Shown one piece after another: positions 22,646 to 33,963 of a stretch of DNA of 64,000 nucleotides (positions are counted from its first letter, which is position 1; each line of letters opens with the position of its first letter). Origin of the DNA: Cichorium intybus (Eukaryota > Streptophyta > Magnoliopsida > Asterales > Asteraceae). Position numbers and translations under genes: made by a program. The notes beneath the pieces were generated by a model. The model was not told the origin of the DNA and did not search any database. It worked only from the letters and a program-made list of their open reading frames with translations. The stretch is from assembly GCA_023525715.1 (NCBI GenBank), contig CM042010.1:60949729-61013728 (forward strand), written 5' to 3'.

Positions 22646-23897
22646 AGGTTTGTTTTCTTGTGTTTTTATATAAACTGCTTGTCTTGGCCTAAAGGGTATT
22701 TCGAAAATAACCCTTTGAGAGGCCTTGATTGATTTCTAGGCTAGGGTTTCCTAACCCTAGCCACCAACCCCATGGTCCCCCCCCCCCCTTTTTTGCTTGC
22801 CTTTGTTAGTATGTTGTTATTTTTGGTAATTGGATTTACAAAATAACTGGAACCCTTAAACCCTAGCTTGCAATTTTCGATCCATTAGGGGTTTAAGATA
22901 GGTAAAATTAATTTGATTAATTTGTGTTATCTATCTTAGATTTAATTAATTTAATTAATTGTTAATTAAAAGATGAATTAAATCAGCTTAAAGAATTAAT
23001 TTAAATTTTCAAAAAAATTAATATTAATTAGCGAAAATTAAGAATAAATTAATTCTAAAATATTTTAATAAGATTAAAATATATCTTATATATTTATGAT
23101 TAAAAGTTAATATTTATATATAAGATTAAATGGTTAGTCTTACCGTTAGTAGGCCTTATTCACAAAACTGCCCTATAAAGAGGGTATAAGACGACTGCCT
23201 ATAAAATGGTAGTCAAATGGGTATATACTCTTACCCACCGCTCTCCTGGTCAGTCAAGTGTCGTTAGCCGAACGGGTTTGATAGAACCACTAAGCCTTTT
23301 AAAAGTATAATGCTATAATTGAAAGTACTAGAACTTTGAACAAAAACCCAATCTAGTTACTTTAGGTTCAAAAATGTGAATTTGTGCTAATCCATGGAAT
23401 TGCACATTGCACTTTGTGGAACGTTGGTGGAGCGTGTGTGGTTTACCGGCACGCGAACTGGGGTCCGCAAAGAGTCGCAATGGGTTTCTCGATTTTGCCA
23501 TTATTGACGGAGCGTGTATGGTTAACCGGCACGTCAATTAGAGATGGTAATTGACTTCAAGAGTACCGAGCCAATTCGCATGGTTATTCACACCCGGTTT
23601 GTGATCCTCGGTATCCCAGTCACAAACAACGGAGCATTCCTGAGATTAAAACATGCTATTGAACAGTTCAATAAATCTCAAAAGAAACTAGGAATTCCAT
23701 TATAATTTGATTATGTTTCCGCGGTGGAATTGGCTGAATCGTCATTCGCCTACCTTATAAAATTTACAATAAAGATTACGGCATCCCTCTTCGATATTGT
23801 AGATTGTTATTGTAGGATCCTAGCCTTATATTTATTCTTGGGTGAATATAAGGATTATTTATTAATGTATAATTAAACATACCTTCTTCTTATTCAA
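22646..23897 (+). other. Copia E leader, no coding sequence seen
   Basis: The 1.25 kb between PBS and gag is A+T rich in its first half and holds a run of 13 C at about 22777-22789. The 25-bp motif with GAGCGTGTGTGGTTTACC occurs at 23428-23452 and, in altered form, at 23509-23533. I see no convincing frame. Confidence 0.6.
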
Positions 23898-24560
23898 TTG
23901 TCTTCTAACCAATCCTTTCCCCACTTGAATTCCGGTAATGTCACCTCGATTCTGTCATTGTGCTCAAAAGTGACGTTGGACGGCACTAACTACAATGACT
24001 GGATCTGCAACATCAAAATGGCTCTAAGGTTTGAACACAAAGAGTATGTTCTGGAAACCGAGCTAGTGGAGGTTGACCCAGATACCGCTACTCCTGAGGA
24101 AATCGCCTCGTACACCAAACACTCTGATGATGCAACCAAAGTGGCTTGCATCATGATCACAACCATGAACCCTGAACTGCAGCGTATTTATGAGGACTAC
24201 TGGCCTTACGAGATGCACAAAGAGCTCGTGGAAAAGTTCCGCAATCAAGAGCGCATCGAAAGGCGTGAGGTGGTTAAAGCTTTCACTAACAGCAAACCTA
24301 AGGATGGAGAGTCCATCTGCACTCATGTGCAAAGGATGCAGGGTTATGTGGAAAGGCTTAGAAAGCTGGAGATGCCTGTACATGAGGATTTGGCTGTTGA
24401 CATAGTGCTGAATTCTCTACCCAGTTCTAATGACCAGTTCACACTGGCTTATCATTTGAACAACAGTCAGTCGACTTTGGCTGAACTCCACCGCATGCTT
24501 CGTACTGCTGAAGACGGGATGAAAGGAAAAAGTGTGCTCCCGGTCAACCCCCTGTCCTGA
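23898..24560 (+). pseudogene. Copia E gag
   Basis: The 220-codon frame begins at a TTG codon (position 23898) where an ATG would be expected, so the start codon seems lost. It contains the copia gag landmarks LDGTNYNDWICNIKMAL (about 28-44), a central helical part and VLNSLPSSNDQF near 170, typical of UBN2-type copia gag that forms the particle. After 24540 a frameshift occurs. In the next frame a zinc knuckle reads ECFY-stop-EEKGHWKRSCP, its second cysteine codon changed to TGA. So both the start and the knuckle are damaged. Confidence 0.85.
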
Positions 24561-24754
24561 CTATTGGATCTGGCAAGGGAGAGAAACGAAAGGGCCCTCT
24601 AAAGCAAAACTGGAGGGAAAAGACTCATGTCGGATCATCTAGCAGTGCCCCGAGAGCTAAGTCTTCCGGCATTCCGCACGTCACGAGCCCCAAAGAAGCT
24701 GAATGTTTTTACTGAGAAGAAAAGGGTCACTGGAAGAGGAGCTGCCCCAGGTAC

Positions 24755-24949
24755 TTGCAGGACATCAAGGATGGCAAAGTGAAGCCATCACAAGCAGGTA
24801 CATATTCTATATCTAATAACTCATCTTTTTCCTGTTCTTGGGTCCTTGATACAGGATGTGGTTTTCATATCTGTTTTGATTTGCAGGGCCTAGAGGAAAG
24901 TAGAGAGCTGGAGCATGGTAGATTGAACCTGGTCATGGGCAATAGGTGA
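24755..24949 (+). pseudogene. Copia E protease fragment
   Basis: The frame contains CSWVLDTGCGFHICFDLQG, the copia protease active site (WxLDTG). It is followed by the family's N-terminal half and then a stop after MGNR. Downstream the rest of the protease is deleted or scrambled (24950-25030). Confidence 0.8.
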
Positions 24950-25032
24950 ACGTCACCTGTTACCAAGATCGGTGTCTATAGACTATTAGTGGAGTTAGTT
25001 TAGATTTACATAATTGTTGCTATTCGCCTGAT

Positions 25033-25998
25033 ATGGCAAAGAACATAATTTATTTTCATGCATTGTTCCAACAGGGCTTTTATTACGAGTTTAATAAATT
25101 GAATGGTTCAATTTCAGTTTTCAAAGATGATGTATGCGGATCTTGCTTGCTTGGAAAGATGACCAAATCACCATTCAAAGGTTCCTTTGAAAGAGGTGAA
25201 GGTGTGTTGGACATCATACACACAGATGTGTGTGGTCCCTTCAGAACAACCACAAAAGATAGCACGCGGTTCTATGTGACCTTTACTGACGATTTTAGTA
25301 GATATGGGTATATCTACTTAATCAAGAATAAGTCAGATACATTTGAAAAGTTCAAAGAGTTCAAAAATGAAGCAGAAAATCAATTGGGCAGAAAGATAAA
25401 GATGCTTAGATCCGACAGAGACGGTGAGTATCTTAGTATCGAGTTTCTGGATTATCTTAAGAAATGTGGAATAGTTTCACAGTTGTCGCCTCCCAGGACA
25501 CCGCAGTTAAACGGCGTTGCTGAGAGACAAAACCGAACCTTGTGGGACATGGTTCGTTCCATGATGAGTCGAGCTTCGCTTCCACTCCATTTTTGGGGGT
25601 ATGCCTTAGAGACTGCCGCTCATATCCTTAACCTTGTCCCAACCAAGAAGGTTGCGAAAACACCGCACGAGATGTGGACGGGGAAAGTTCCCTCGTTGGT
25701 ACACATCAAAGTCTGGGGCTGTGAGGCTTTCGTAAGACGAGAGACTAATGACAAGCTCGCGGAAAGAAGTGAGAGGTGTTTCTTCATCGGATACCCAAAA
25801 CAGTCATTTGGATACTTGTTCTACAGACCGAGCGAGGACATAGTCTTTGTAGCAAGACAGGGGTTCTTTCGAGAGAGAGAACTCATTTCCAAAGAGGACA
25901 GTGGAGTACAATCGATCTCGAAGAATAACCACAAAAGATGGCACTCATTTCCAAAGAGGACACTGTTAGGGAGTAAGTATAAACGAAGACTATCATGA
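25033..25998 (+). pseudogene. Copia E integrase
   Basis: The 321-codon frame keeps only the CGSCLLGKM part of the GAG-pre-integrase zinc finger. Its histidine half is missing, so an internal deletion lies just upstream. The integrase core is intact: D65 in IIHTDVCGPF, D128 in RSDRDGEY and E164 in NGVAERQNRT, with 35 residues between the last two. The WGYALETAAHILN and CFFIGYPKQSFGY landmarks follow. The end repeats ISKEDSG-type sequence twice (a 20-bp direct repeat at about 25883 and 25946) and runs into the 3' untranslated region without RT. Confidence 0.88.
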
Positions 25999-26635
25999 AT
26001 CGGTTGTAGATTGACTAAGGAGTTAGACATTGCAGTAAGACTGCTACAACGTTCATGAATACTTAGAAAATAGAGATTTGAGTATTAGATAAACCCGCAC
26101 TTAACAGATTGCTTCATGGATTACATCACGAGAAATGTTAAGCCGATAATATCCTTTGATCTTTAAGTGGAGAGATATGATCTGTAATTTGCAAGTCGGT
26201 TGCTCATTGATAATGCGAAAACGCGCCGGTAACTCGGTGTTATAAAACGCATTGTTGTAAGTATTTTGACTAGTAAAAGATATGGGCATATAAGTCGAAA
26301 CTTATCCGTCCCCTGACCCGATGGGAAACAGATATCTGTAGGCCTCTCGATGATTTTGAAGTTGACTGAAAGTGTTGGCCAACCGGGACTGAATTGATGT
26401 GTTCAATTAGCAGTCTTAAAGTCATAAGCAAATCGGAAATCGAGAAACAGAGTATCAGACCAAGATTGATCTTAATCCATGTTTTGAGTCTGAAAATATC
26501 TTGTTGGACGGAGGATCATCTGATCACTTATCTTTGGACAGAACTGACTGGGTCAGAGGAACAGTTTCTGGGAAACTGATATTAATCAGAAGGTAAAAGG
26601 ACAATTAAAGGCATAGACTTATCCAAGTGGAAGAC
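25999..26635 (+). other. Copia E 3' untranslated region and polypurine tract
   Basis: Non-coding sequence, homologous to copia A at about 1070-1135 and 21362-21746, occupies this stretch. It ends with CCAAGTGGAAGAC, the polypurine-like tract before the 3' LTR. Confidence 0.7.
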
Positions 26636-27403
26636 TGTTGGATTTGGTGTCTAAGCCATGACTTATAATTGTATTTATCTTGTTAATTGAAGCAAAGTCC
26701 ATTTGGGTTGCCCTCATAGCTGGAGGATTGATGTAGAGTTTAGTAGAGAGAAAGGTTGATTTATTAATTGTTTAATAAATCAGTAGAAAATAAATAAATG
26801 GTTTATTAATATATTTAAGTATTAATATATTAATTAGAAATTATAATAATTAATTGAGATTTAATCTAGAATTAATTGGATTTAGTTTAGTGATTAAATT
26901 AATTAATTATAAGTGTAGGGACTGGTTTGTATTTATTCAATAGTTGAATAACTGGTAAGCCAGTGGCCAGGGACCAAAATGGCGCCAACTATAGAGGCTT
27001 CGCCATATGGGGCGAAAACCCTAATTAGGGTTTGAGAAGTCTAGTCCAAGTGGTCAACAGGCTTGCCCACTTTGGAGGCTCCTATAGGGTTTCAGGTGTA
27101 ACCCTATAAGTCTATATAAGGAACCTCCTGGCTCCCTGAAAATCACGCCTCGTCTCTCTCTGTGTTACTCTGCTGGAATCTCTTCTCCTTAGCTTGGGTG
27201 TGACTTGCATTTGAGGCAGGATCTGTTTGCTTCTAGCTTCAAGAACAAGATCAAAAGGTTGGTTAATTCTTATTTGATCTTTAGAAATAAATGTTGGCCT
27301 TGGGTTTTTAGTTTTTATCTTCATATAAGAAAACATAGATCTTTCTAGGGTTGCATGTGAACTCAGCAATTTGTTTGTTCATTGATTGCTTAAAAACCTT
27401 TCA
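26636..27403 (+). repeat. Copia E 3' LTR
   Basis: This 768-bp LTR ends in CTTTCA and is followed by aatat, the target duplication. It has the 66-bp block with TGAGGCAGGATCTG that the 5' LTR lacks. Otherwise the two LTRs differ only by scattered changes. Confidence 0.88.
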
Positions 27404-27408
27404 AATAT

Positions 27409-27969
27409 ATTAATTAGAAATAATAATATTTAATTAATAATTAATCAGAAATTAATTGGATTAATTAAAAGTGTAGGGGCTGAATTGTAGTTGTTCAATA
27501 GTTGAGCAATGGATAATTAAGGAGGGATCATGGTGAACGAAAATATAAGGATTTATCCTTATTATTTTCGCCAAATAATAGGATAAGGATAAGGGTTTGA
27601 ATTCAAAATAAAAGGTTTATCCCGTTTAAATTGAAATAAGGCTTATCTCTAAGGCTTATCCTGTTACACCTTTTCCATTATAAATAGAGCCTTCTGGCTC
27701 CCATATTTTTGTGCCAGTTATTATTCTCTCTCTCCTCTCTCTGGTTTTTCTTGTTGCTAGCATTTGGGTGTGAACCATCTGAGGCACAACGCTTGTGGTG
27801 CTCGCTTCCAAAAGATCAACAAAGGTAAGTAATTCTTGAATTATCTTTTATCAGAAATCAAAATTGCTTATAGGGTTCTAGTTATATATTCAAATAGAGA
27901 AAACATAGATCCTTTACGTTGCATGTGAACTTAAGAGTATAAGTTTATTTGTTTGCATATTTCCCATCA
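27409..27969 (+). repeat. Copia A 3' LTR, part 2
   Basis: The sequence continues the LTR broken at 21930, with a TATAAATAG box at 27679-27687 and the ending TTCCCATCA at 27969. It aligns in outline with the end of the copia E LTR (TTGCATGTGAACT), so the families are related but well diverged. Confidence 0.75.
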
Positions 27970-28271
27970 CTTTCTTAACGTGCATGTCCAATGCATGTCA
28001 CATCTCCTAGGGTTCCAAAGATAAGGAGCTTTTTTACAGCCGCCCTTGTTTTCTATTAATTAAAAATTTAATTAATTAAAATCCAGTCCTTCTAATTAAT
28101 TTCTATAAATTACTTCCAAATTACTTCATCAATTAATTATTGATACAATTTCTAATTAATTTATTTCTCATTAAATTAATAAATTAATCATTCCTTCTCC
28201 TCTTCTCCTACTGTTTGTTTTTACTGAGTCGTGAGGGCAACCCAAAAGGACCTTGGATACGATTTCCAACA
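27970..28271 (-). repeat. Copia-like LTR fragment, opposite orientation
   Basis: On the minus strand the stretch from 28271 begins TGTTGGAAATCGTATCC and continues with GTCCTTTTGGGTTGCCCTCA. The same word occurs in the copia A LTR near 21811. It therefore looks like another copia LTR, mostly A+T-rich afterwards. I could not fix its left end or a target duplication. Confidence 0.5.
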
Positions 28272-28889
28272 CGACTTCCTTTTTTTGTGCCCTAAAAAAG
28301 GAACCAGCCTTCACTCCTTCCCCTCTCATTCTCATTCACGTCTATTGCTTCCCCTGTCCTTCTCCTTTGCCTGCTATCTACATCTTCTTGCTGCCGGGCC
28401 TACTTCCCGGTGAACTTGCTTCACCGTCGCCTCTTATTCCTGCCACCGTCGTCGCTTCTTCCTTCTGCCGCCGTCGATTCTTCCTGCAATCAGTAACTCT
28501 TCTCCATATTCTGAATTCTCTCATTTAAAGGTTAAAGTTAGATTCCACCTGGATTTTTTGTTGAATTTCTAATAAGGTCTAATGTTCTGATTCCGAAATT
28601 TAAACCAAAAAGTCATATTCTACTTGGAACCAACTATGGATTGTTTACTGAATTGCAAATCAGATCCTACTTGAAATCTATTCTACTTGGAACCAAATGG
28701 TATTGCACACCCGGTGTTTGATTTTTTGCCAATACCGTAAAATATTTAGAAATATATAAAATTCTAGTTTTCTTAATTTATACTACTAAATTAATTAAAA
28801 ATTGATTGGACGACTTTTCAACTGGGTTGTCTATTCCTAGCATAACCATAGAAAATAGTTTTCCCATAAACTAGATCGGTTTTAAACCA
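28272..28889. other. Unassigned gene-like stretch between elements
   Basis: The first 250 bp are C+T rich (CCGTCGTCGCTTC, CTTCTCC) like a plant 5' untranslated region. The rest holds a duplicated TATTCTACTTGGAACCAA word (about 28616 and 28678). An open frame at 28253-28528 on the plus strand has no domain I recognise. It may be the flank of a displaced gene. Confidence 0.35.
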
Positions 28890-28894
28890 TCCTG

Positions 28895-30604
28895 TAACAC
28901 CCGGTTTCATATACAAAGTACACCCAAAAATTTTTCAAACAATTATACATTAAATGGGTATACTTGTACTCAAATCACGGATCAAGATGTTATCATCACA
29001 AGTAAATATACAAAAGGTCCTTACAAATTTTAACTAGGCATTTCAAATAAATCAAAGACAGCAAAAGGACAGGCTCTAAACTTGTCCATCTTTCTTTATC
29101 ACATGCCTTCTCCTATTACAGCTACAGATACCTGCAAGACAACATAACACTCAAGTGTAAGCTTATAAAGCTTAGTGAATAATCTCCAATGTAATCCACA
29201 TATGTCTCTTAATGGACATTCTCATTCTCCTCTCTTACTATTCTCATTAGCAAGTAAGCATCTCTTCATTTTAACTGAAACCTGCAATCACATCTGCTTA
29301 CAATGCCAGTTAAATATTATTATACATCAACTCATCAATACATATCCCAATCAATACTGCTCATAAACTCGATCACCTTCTCATAAATACTCATTATCAT
29401 AATCAACTCCACTCAATCATAGTAATTCTCATAGTTGTAACGATCATTAACAGGTCACTTAAACACAGTCATTCTAACATCTACTCATCTTTATTATTCA
29501 GCATTTATACCAAAGTCATCGTTTACTATTCACAGATAACGATATTACTCTATTATTCAATCTTCATAATAACAGCACAACACATAAATATATTCGTACA
29601 AACATATATACTTTGCATAAACAAGTATAACTCAACTCAAATACTAAAACGTATTCACCTGATATTGGTTTAGTAAGTGGAACTCCCAAAACGCGCATAT
29701 CGGACTCCTGATCGTTAGGCTTGGTCGTATCACCATAGTCTAAATCAATTTCTCTTTTATCCACAATTATCTCAATATCATATATCTCAATTATGTATAT
29801 CTCAAAAGAGGAAAAAGGAGTATACACAGTAATTATCAACTCTATATTTACCAAAACCCCCAAATTCGCGGTTCTACTCATTCAACCGTAGGAACTCGAC
29901 AATAATCTCATCAATAACTCTAAAGTCATCCACTAACAACCTACTAACAACATATATCACGATTTATAGCTAAAACACGAAGATTGAAAGCTAGGGTTTG
30001 AAACCCCAAAAACCGAGAAATACTCACCTGGTTTGAAGTTCTAATCGATCCTAGCTAGAATACCATAGATGCAAACCACCCTTCAAAGATTTCCAGCATC
30101 TCCAATAAGTGAGATATCGAAAATTACTTCAATCCTTCACGTTGTAGCCTTCCGATTTGGTCATAATATGAAGATGGAATGTTTTCTAGGTTTGAGAGGG
30201 TTTTTCAATCGAGAATCCTCAATAAAAATGGCTGATTTCGCGATTTAAACAAGTGGGGTCGGCACGAAACCTGACCCGGGTTCCAAAACCCGGTCCTGGT
30301 CCTTGCACAGCACGACCCGTGCTGATAGACCCGACCCGTGCTCCTGGCTGCTGTTTTCTTCCGTCCGACAACCCGACCCGGTTTCCAAAACCCGGTCCGG
30401 GTTTGATGTAACACGACCCGGGTTCGTAGAACACGACCCGGGTTACTCTTTTCAAGAACTCAATTTGTTTCTTTTTACTCTTTTTAACATCCTACTTCAC
30501 TTAGATGTGTTTCTAAACATCTAAACTCGTGTTTTAACTTATCTAATCTCGTTTATATTATAATTAATATATCTCTACCATAATTTAAAAATTACGGTAT
30601 TACA
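28895..30604 (-). repeat. Element F 3' LTR
   Basis: It runs from TGTAACACCCGGTTTC to ACGGTATTACA. A GC-rich block of ACCCGG/GACCCGTGCT words lies at 30255-30445. Few differences from the other LTR are visible along the length. Confidence 0.9.
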
Positions 30605-32322
30605 AGTTCTTACCCCCTTCAAAAGATTCCGTCCTCGGAATCTCTTAGAATTGGCACGGTCTATGTAATCTACTTCATCATTGTAATCACACATCACATG
30701 CAATGATGTATATATTATTATACCTCATCATAATATAACAAACGCCCGTTGTCATTCTCATAAGATAATCTTTATAATTACATTGGTTATCGTTATCTCC
30801 ACGTGGACAACCACTCACAACTTATAAGAACTGGATAATAATAAGTTTATCCAGAAGTAACCCGAATAACATAATTAAACAAACTGTACGCGCATTAGTT
30901 CAACTTGTCTCATATAACCATTTGGAACTCAACTTTCGTTTCAAATTTTCTCAAAATGATTTACTCTAACTCAATAGGGAAAAACCGTCTCACTGATTCC
31001 AAACCCATTCCCTGTCAATTTACTCCTCCAATTGCAACGTGCTAGTTATTGATTCCTCCTACTAACACATTCTCAACGATTGGGGCAGGAGATATACTCA
31101 TATAACATAAAATACACATACATCAAAATGTCTCACTCACGTCATAGGGCTCATAAATACTAAGATAAAAATCCAGAAATAATTAAAATATTAGTAATTA
31201 TCTCAAGTTTCACTCATGCCTCCTCTGAATTTGGTATTTAACTCTTAACACTTTGGTCACACAAGACCCTTTTCAGTTGTCCCTTCACCATAACTGTACA
31301 CTAATTCTTTAAAATCTCACTTATTTCTGTTTTCACCTCAACACACACATTAAATTTTCACTCAATATACAACTAACAATCTCCCACCAAAATGACTCCT
31401 CTTGATCTCAATTTAACAACATACATCATGTTATTTCTCTCAATGTATTCACTCATTACATTATTTCTTATATGGACAATCTACATCACATTCTCACTCA
31501 ATCTTTAGTCTCATCGGACTGAACAATTTATTTTCACTAAACCCTCAACAAATCCGTATATATCCTTCCTAGCTTACCGTTAGTAAATATTCCTCTCGTT
31601 ATTTCTCTATCATTCTCATTTCAATTTATAATTCGTCAGGATGACATAAAAGAGGTCATACATACTGCTCACTTCAATCTCTACATATAACTCACAAGGA
31701 AAATAATAACATCAAACACCATAATCTCTATGATAAAATGACATCTCATGGTCCGACTAACTCGTTAATCTCAGAAAATAACTTAATATCATTATAACAT
31801 AATCTATTATTAATCGTCTCACATGGGTAAATAATCATGTCATTATAACACTCACACATTTTTCTCATCGGCAGTAATTTGTTTGATTGCTAAGGAATGA
31901 ATCCTATCAATCACAACCACGATTACTTTTCTACTATTTTTAACTCATATTTACTCATTATGTAGTTATACAACTCTATCTCGCTCGACATGCAAAAAAA
32001 TTTTCTCAGATCAGCATGTTAACACATAGTTATAACTCGATATCGTCCCTAACATCTTCCGTACACAACACACACACATACTCACAACAAGACCTTTAGT
32101 TATAGAATTTCACAGTACTACTTTGCAGTACCCTCATACTGTCACTTTGCCTCAACTCTGTCCTCTCCTCAACCCTCAAGGTCTCAAGAAACACAAGCTA
32201 ACAACTATACTCATACATATCCATACATACTAAATAATATAGTTTTAGTACTCCGCATCACCATACTGTGCATGCTTATCTATACACAAACACAACACTG
32301 TAACATCACTCCATCTCAGCTC

Positions 32323-32476
32323 ATGGTACCCCGTACCATCCTCCCGTTTCGTCACTCACACTATCTTACAGTACATCGTACTGTTTTCCAAGCTCACTAC
32401 TCAACACTATCTCACGGTACCTCGTACCGTTTGCCAATCGCATCACTCAATACTCTCTCACGGTACCTCGTACCGT
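32323..32476. repeat. Four covarying hairpins in element F
   Basis: Four 17-base inverted repeats with 7-bp arms and 3-base loops begin at 32323, 32368, 32414 and 32460, spaced 45-46 bp. Their left arms are ATGGTAC, ACAGTAC, ACGGTAC and ACGGTAC, and each right arm is its exact reverse complement. Where one arm differs between copies the other differs to match. The surrounding unit (CACTCAA...CTATCTCA) is a loose tandem repeat. Confidence 0.85.
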
Positions 32477-33289
32477 TCTCTGTTCTCCCTACTCAATACT
32501 TAATGACATCAAGTAATAAAACTCACCACCACAGTCGATTATGTAACTACTAATGGCTACTAAGGCCGTCTCAACTCTTATAAATTACGCAAACTCAAAA
32601 CACTAGCATTAAAGACTTATAAAATTCTCAAACCGCAAAACTCAACACTCAATACATTACCTCATAATTAGTAATAATTGCAATAAATTACACACTCACC
32701 ATTTCTCTCAGTTTATGCTCTTTTGGCTATCACATCCATTTAGTAAAATCAATGACACTTACAACTCAATTATTAACAATAACTCAAAATTTTGTTCAAC
32801 TCATACTTCTTCTGAACACATACTCTTTTGCAACTTATATCAACTCATGCTCATATTCCTTTACAAGTTAACTCATATCAACTCATACTCTTTGACTATC
32901 TCAATAAATTAGTGTGCTCATTCACACTAAATACTCATATACCACAAATGATTCTTTACCTTGTATAATTCATACAAATTGGTTATCTCAACCAATTAAA
33001 ACTTTCAAATAACATAATTACATTTCAGTCTAATCACAAGGAATGAATTAGAACTACTCACATGTAATACAATCCGCCACTAAGGCATACATGTAACACA
33101 CACTCATTACATAACGTCTTTGTTATAATATTTACAATTTCAAAACAATATAACATACACAATTGTCAATCTCAAAGAACAAAATTGTTCACATATTTTA
33201 ACTCTCAACTCTTGCGTGTAATCGGCTACACTCACATATTTCAACTCTTAACTCATACTCAGCTTATGCTCAAATTCTTTCTCATCATC

Positions 33290-33630
33290 AGTTGGAATTT
33301 CGCCTCAACCTGGATCTTATTTCATCATCAGCTGGAATCTCGTCATCAGCTGGAATCTCACCATCAGCTGGAATCTCATCATCATCAGCTGGAATCTCTC
33401 CATCAGTTGGAATCTCATCATCATCAGCTGGAATCTCTCCATCAGCTGGAATCTCATCATCATCAGCTAGAATTTCACCATCAGCTGGAATCTCATCATC
33501 ATCAGCTGGAATCTTTCCATCATCTGGAATCTCATCATCATCAGCTGGAATCTCTCTATCAGCTGGAATCTCATCATCATCAGCTGGAATCTCTCCATCA
33601 GCTGGGATCTCATCTTAATTAGTATCTCAT
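33290..33630 (-). repeat. Tandem repeat encoding acidic EIPADDD/EIPADGE units
   Basis: The DNA is a minisatellite of alternating 18- and 21-bp units around ATCAGCTGGAATCTC. On the minus strand, which is the sense strand of the element, it gives an open frame of about 110 codons made of EIPADDDEIPADGE repeats with few variants, then EIRSRLRRNSN and a stop. There is no ATG at its start. On the plus strand it also stays open as serine- or histidine-rich peptides, which I treat as shadows. Confidence 0.75.
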
Positions 33631-33948
33631 CTCGTATTTAGTTGGCATCTCATTATCAACTAAAGTTCTTGTCTCCTCGTTAGCTGATATCTTATATCGG
33701 CCAAAATCTCGTCTCATCATTCACTATTGGTCCTACCAGCTCTGACAAATTTCTCAACTCATCCTTCATCTGACTCCATATCTGTATTTACACACAGAAA
33801 ACAACAAATAATAATATAACATAATAGTTATACTTAACTCATACACTAATATCTACAGCTGTATCTTTTCCAAGCATGTGATAGGGGATCTCTCTCCTCG
33901 GTTCAAGTCTAGGACTCTATACTCAAAGACCTAGTTCACTTAAACTAT

Positions 33949-33961
33949 GCTCTGATACCAA
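33949..33961 (-). promoter_or_regulatory. Primer binding site of element F
   Basis: TTGGTATCAGAGC on the minus strand lies two bases from the LTR end at 33964 and is of the initiator methionine tRNA type. Its presence shows that F could be primed like an ordinary gypsy element. Confidence 0.8.
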
Positions 33962-33963
33962 CT

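Larger units (their letters stand above)
21931..27403 (+). mobile_element. Copia E, deleted Ty1/copia element nested in copia A LTR
   Basis: This element has two LTRs beginning TGTTGGATTTGGTGTC, a PBS at 22633, a gag frame, a damaged protease and an integrase. It has no reverse transcriptase or RNase H: the integrase frame runs directly into the 3' untranslated region. Its target duplication is aatat (21926-21930 and 27404-27408). It would depend on enzymes from an autonomous relative. The gag-integrase order is that of Ty1/copia. Confidence 0.9.
30605..33963 (-). other. Element F interior, no pol genes
   Basis: This region is A+T rich and rich in CTCA words. On the minus strand, near the PBS, there is a short gag-like start reading MKDELRNLSELVGPIVNDET (from about 33758) that soon meets a stop. 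The notable contents are the hairpin array at 32323-32476 and the acidic repeat at 33290-33630. No further coding signal was seen. Confidence 0.7.

Noticed and set aside
33185..33622. Plus-strand frames rich in HHQLES and SSSAGIS
   Set aside because: They are shadows of the minisatellite. The minus strand is the sense strand of element F and gives the acidic repeat instead.
33290..33630. CRISPR-like regular repeat
   Set aside because: The units are contiguous with no unique spacers, and the context is a plant retroelement.
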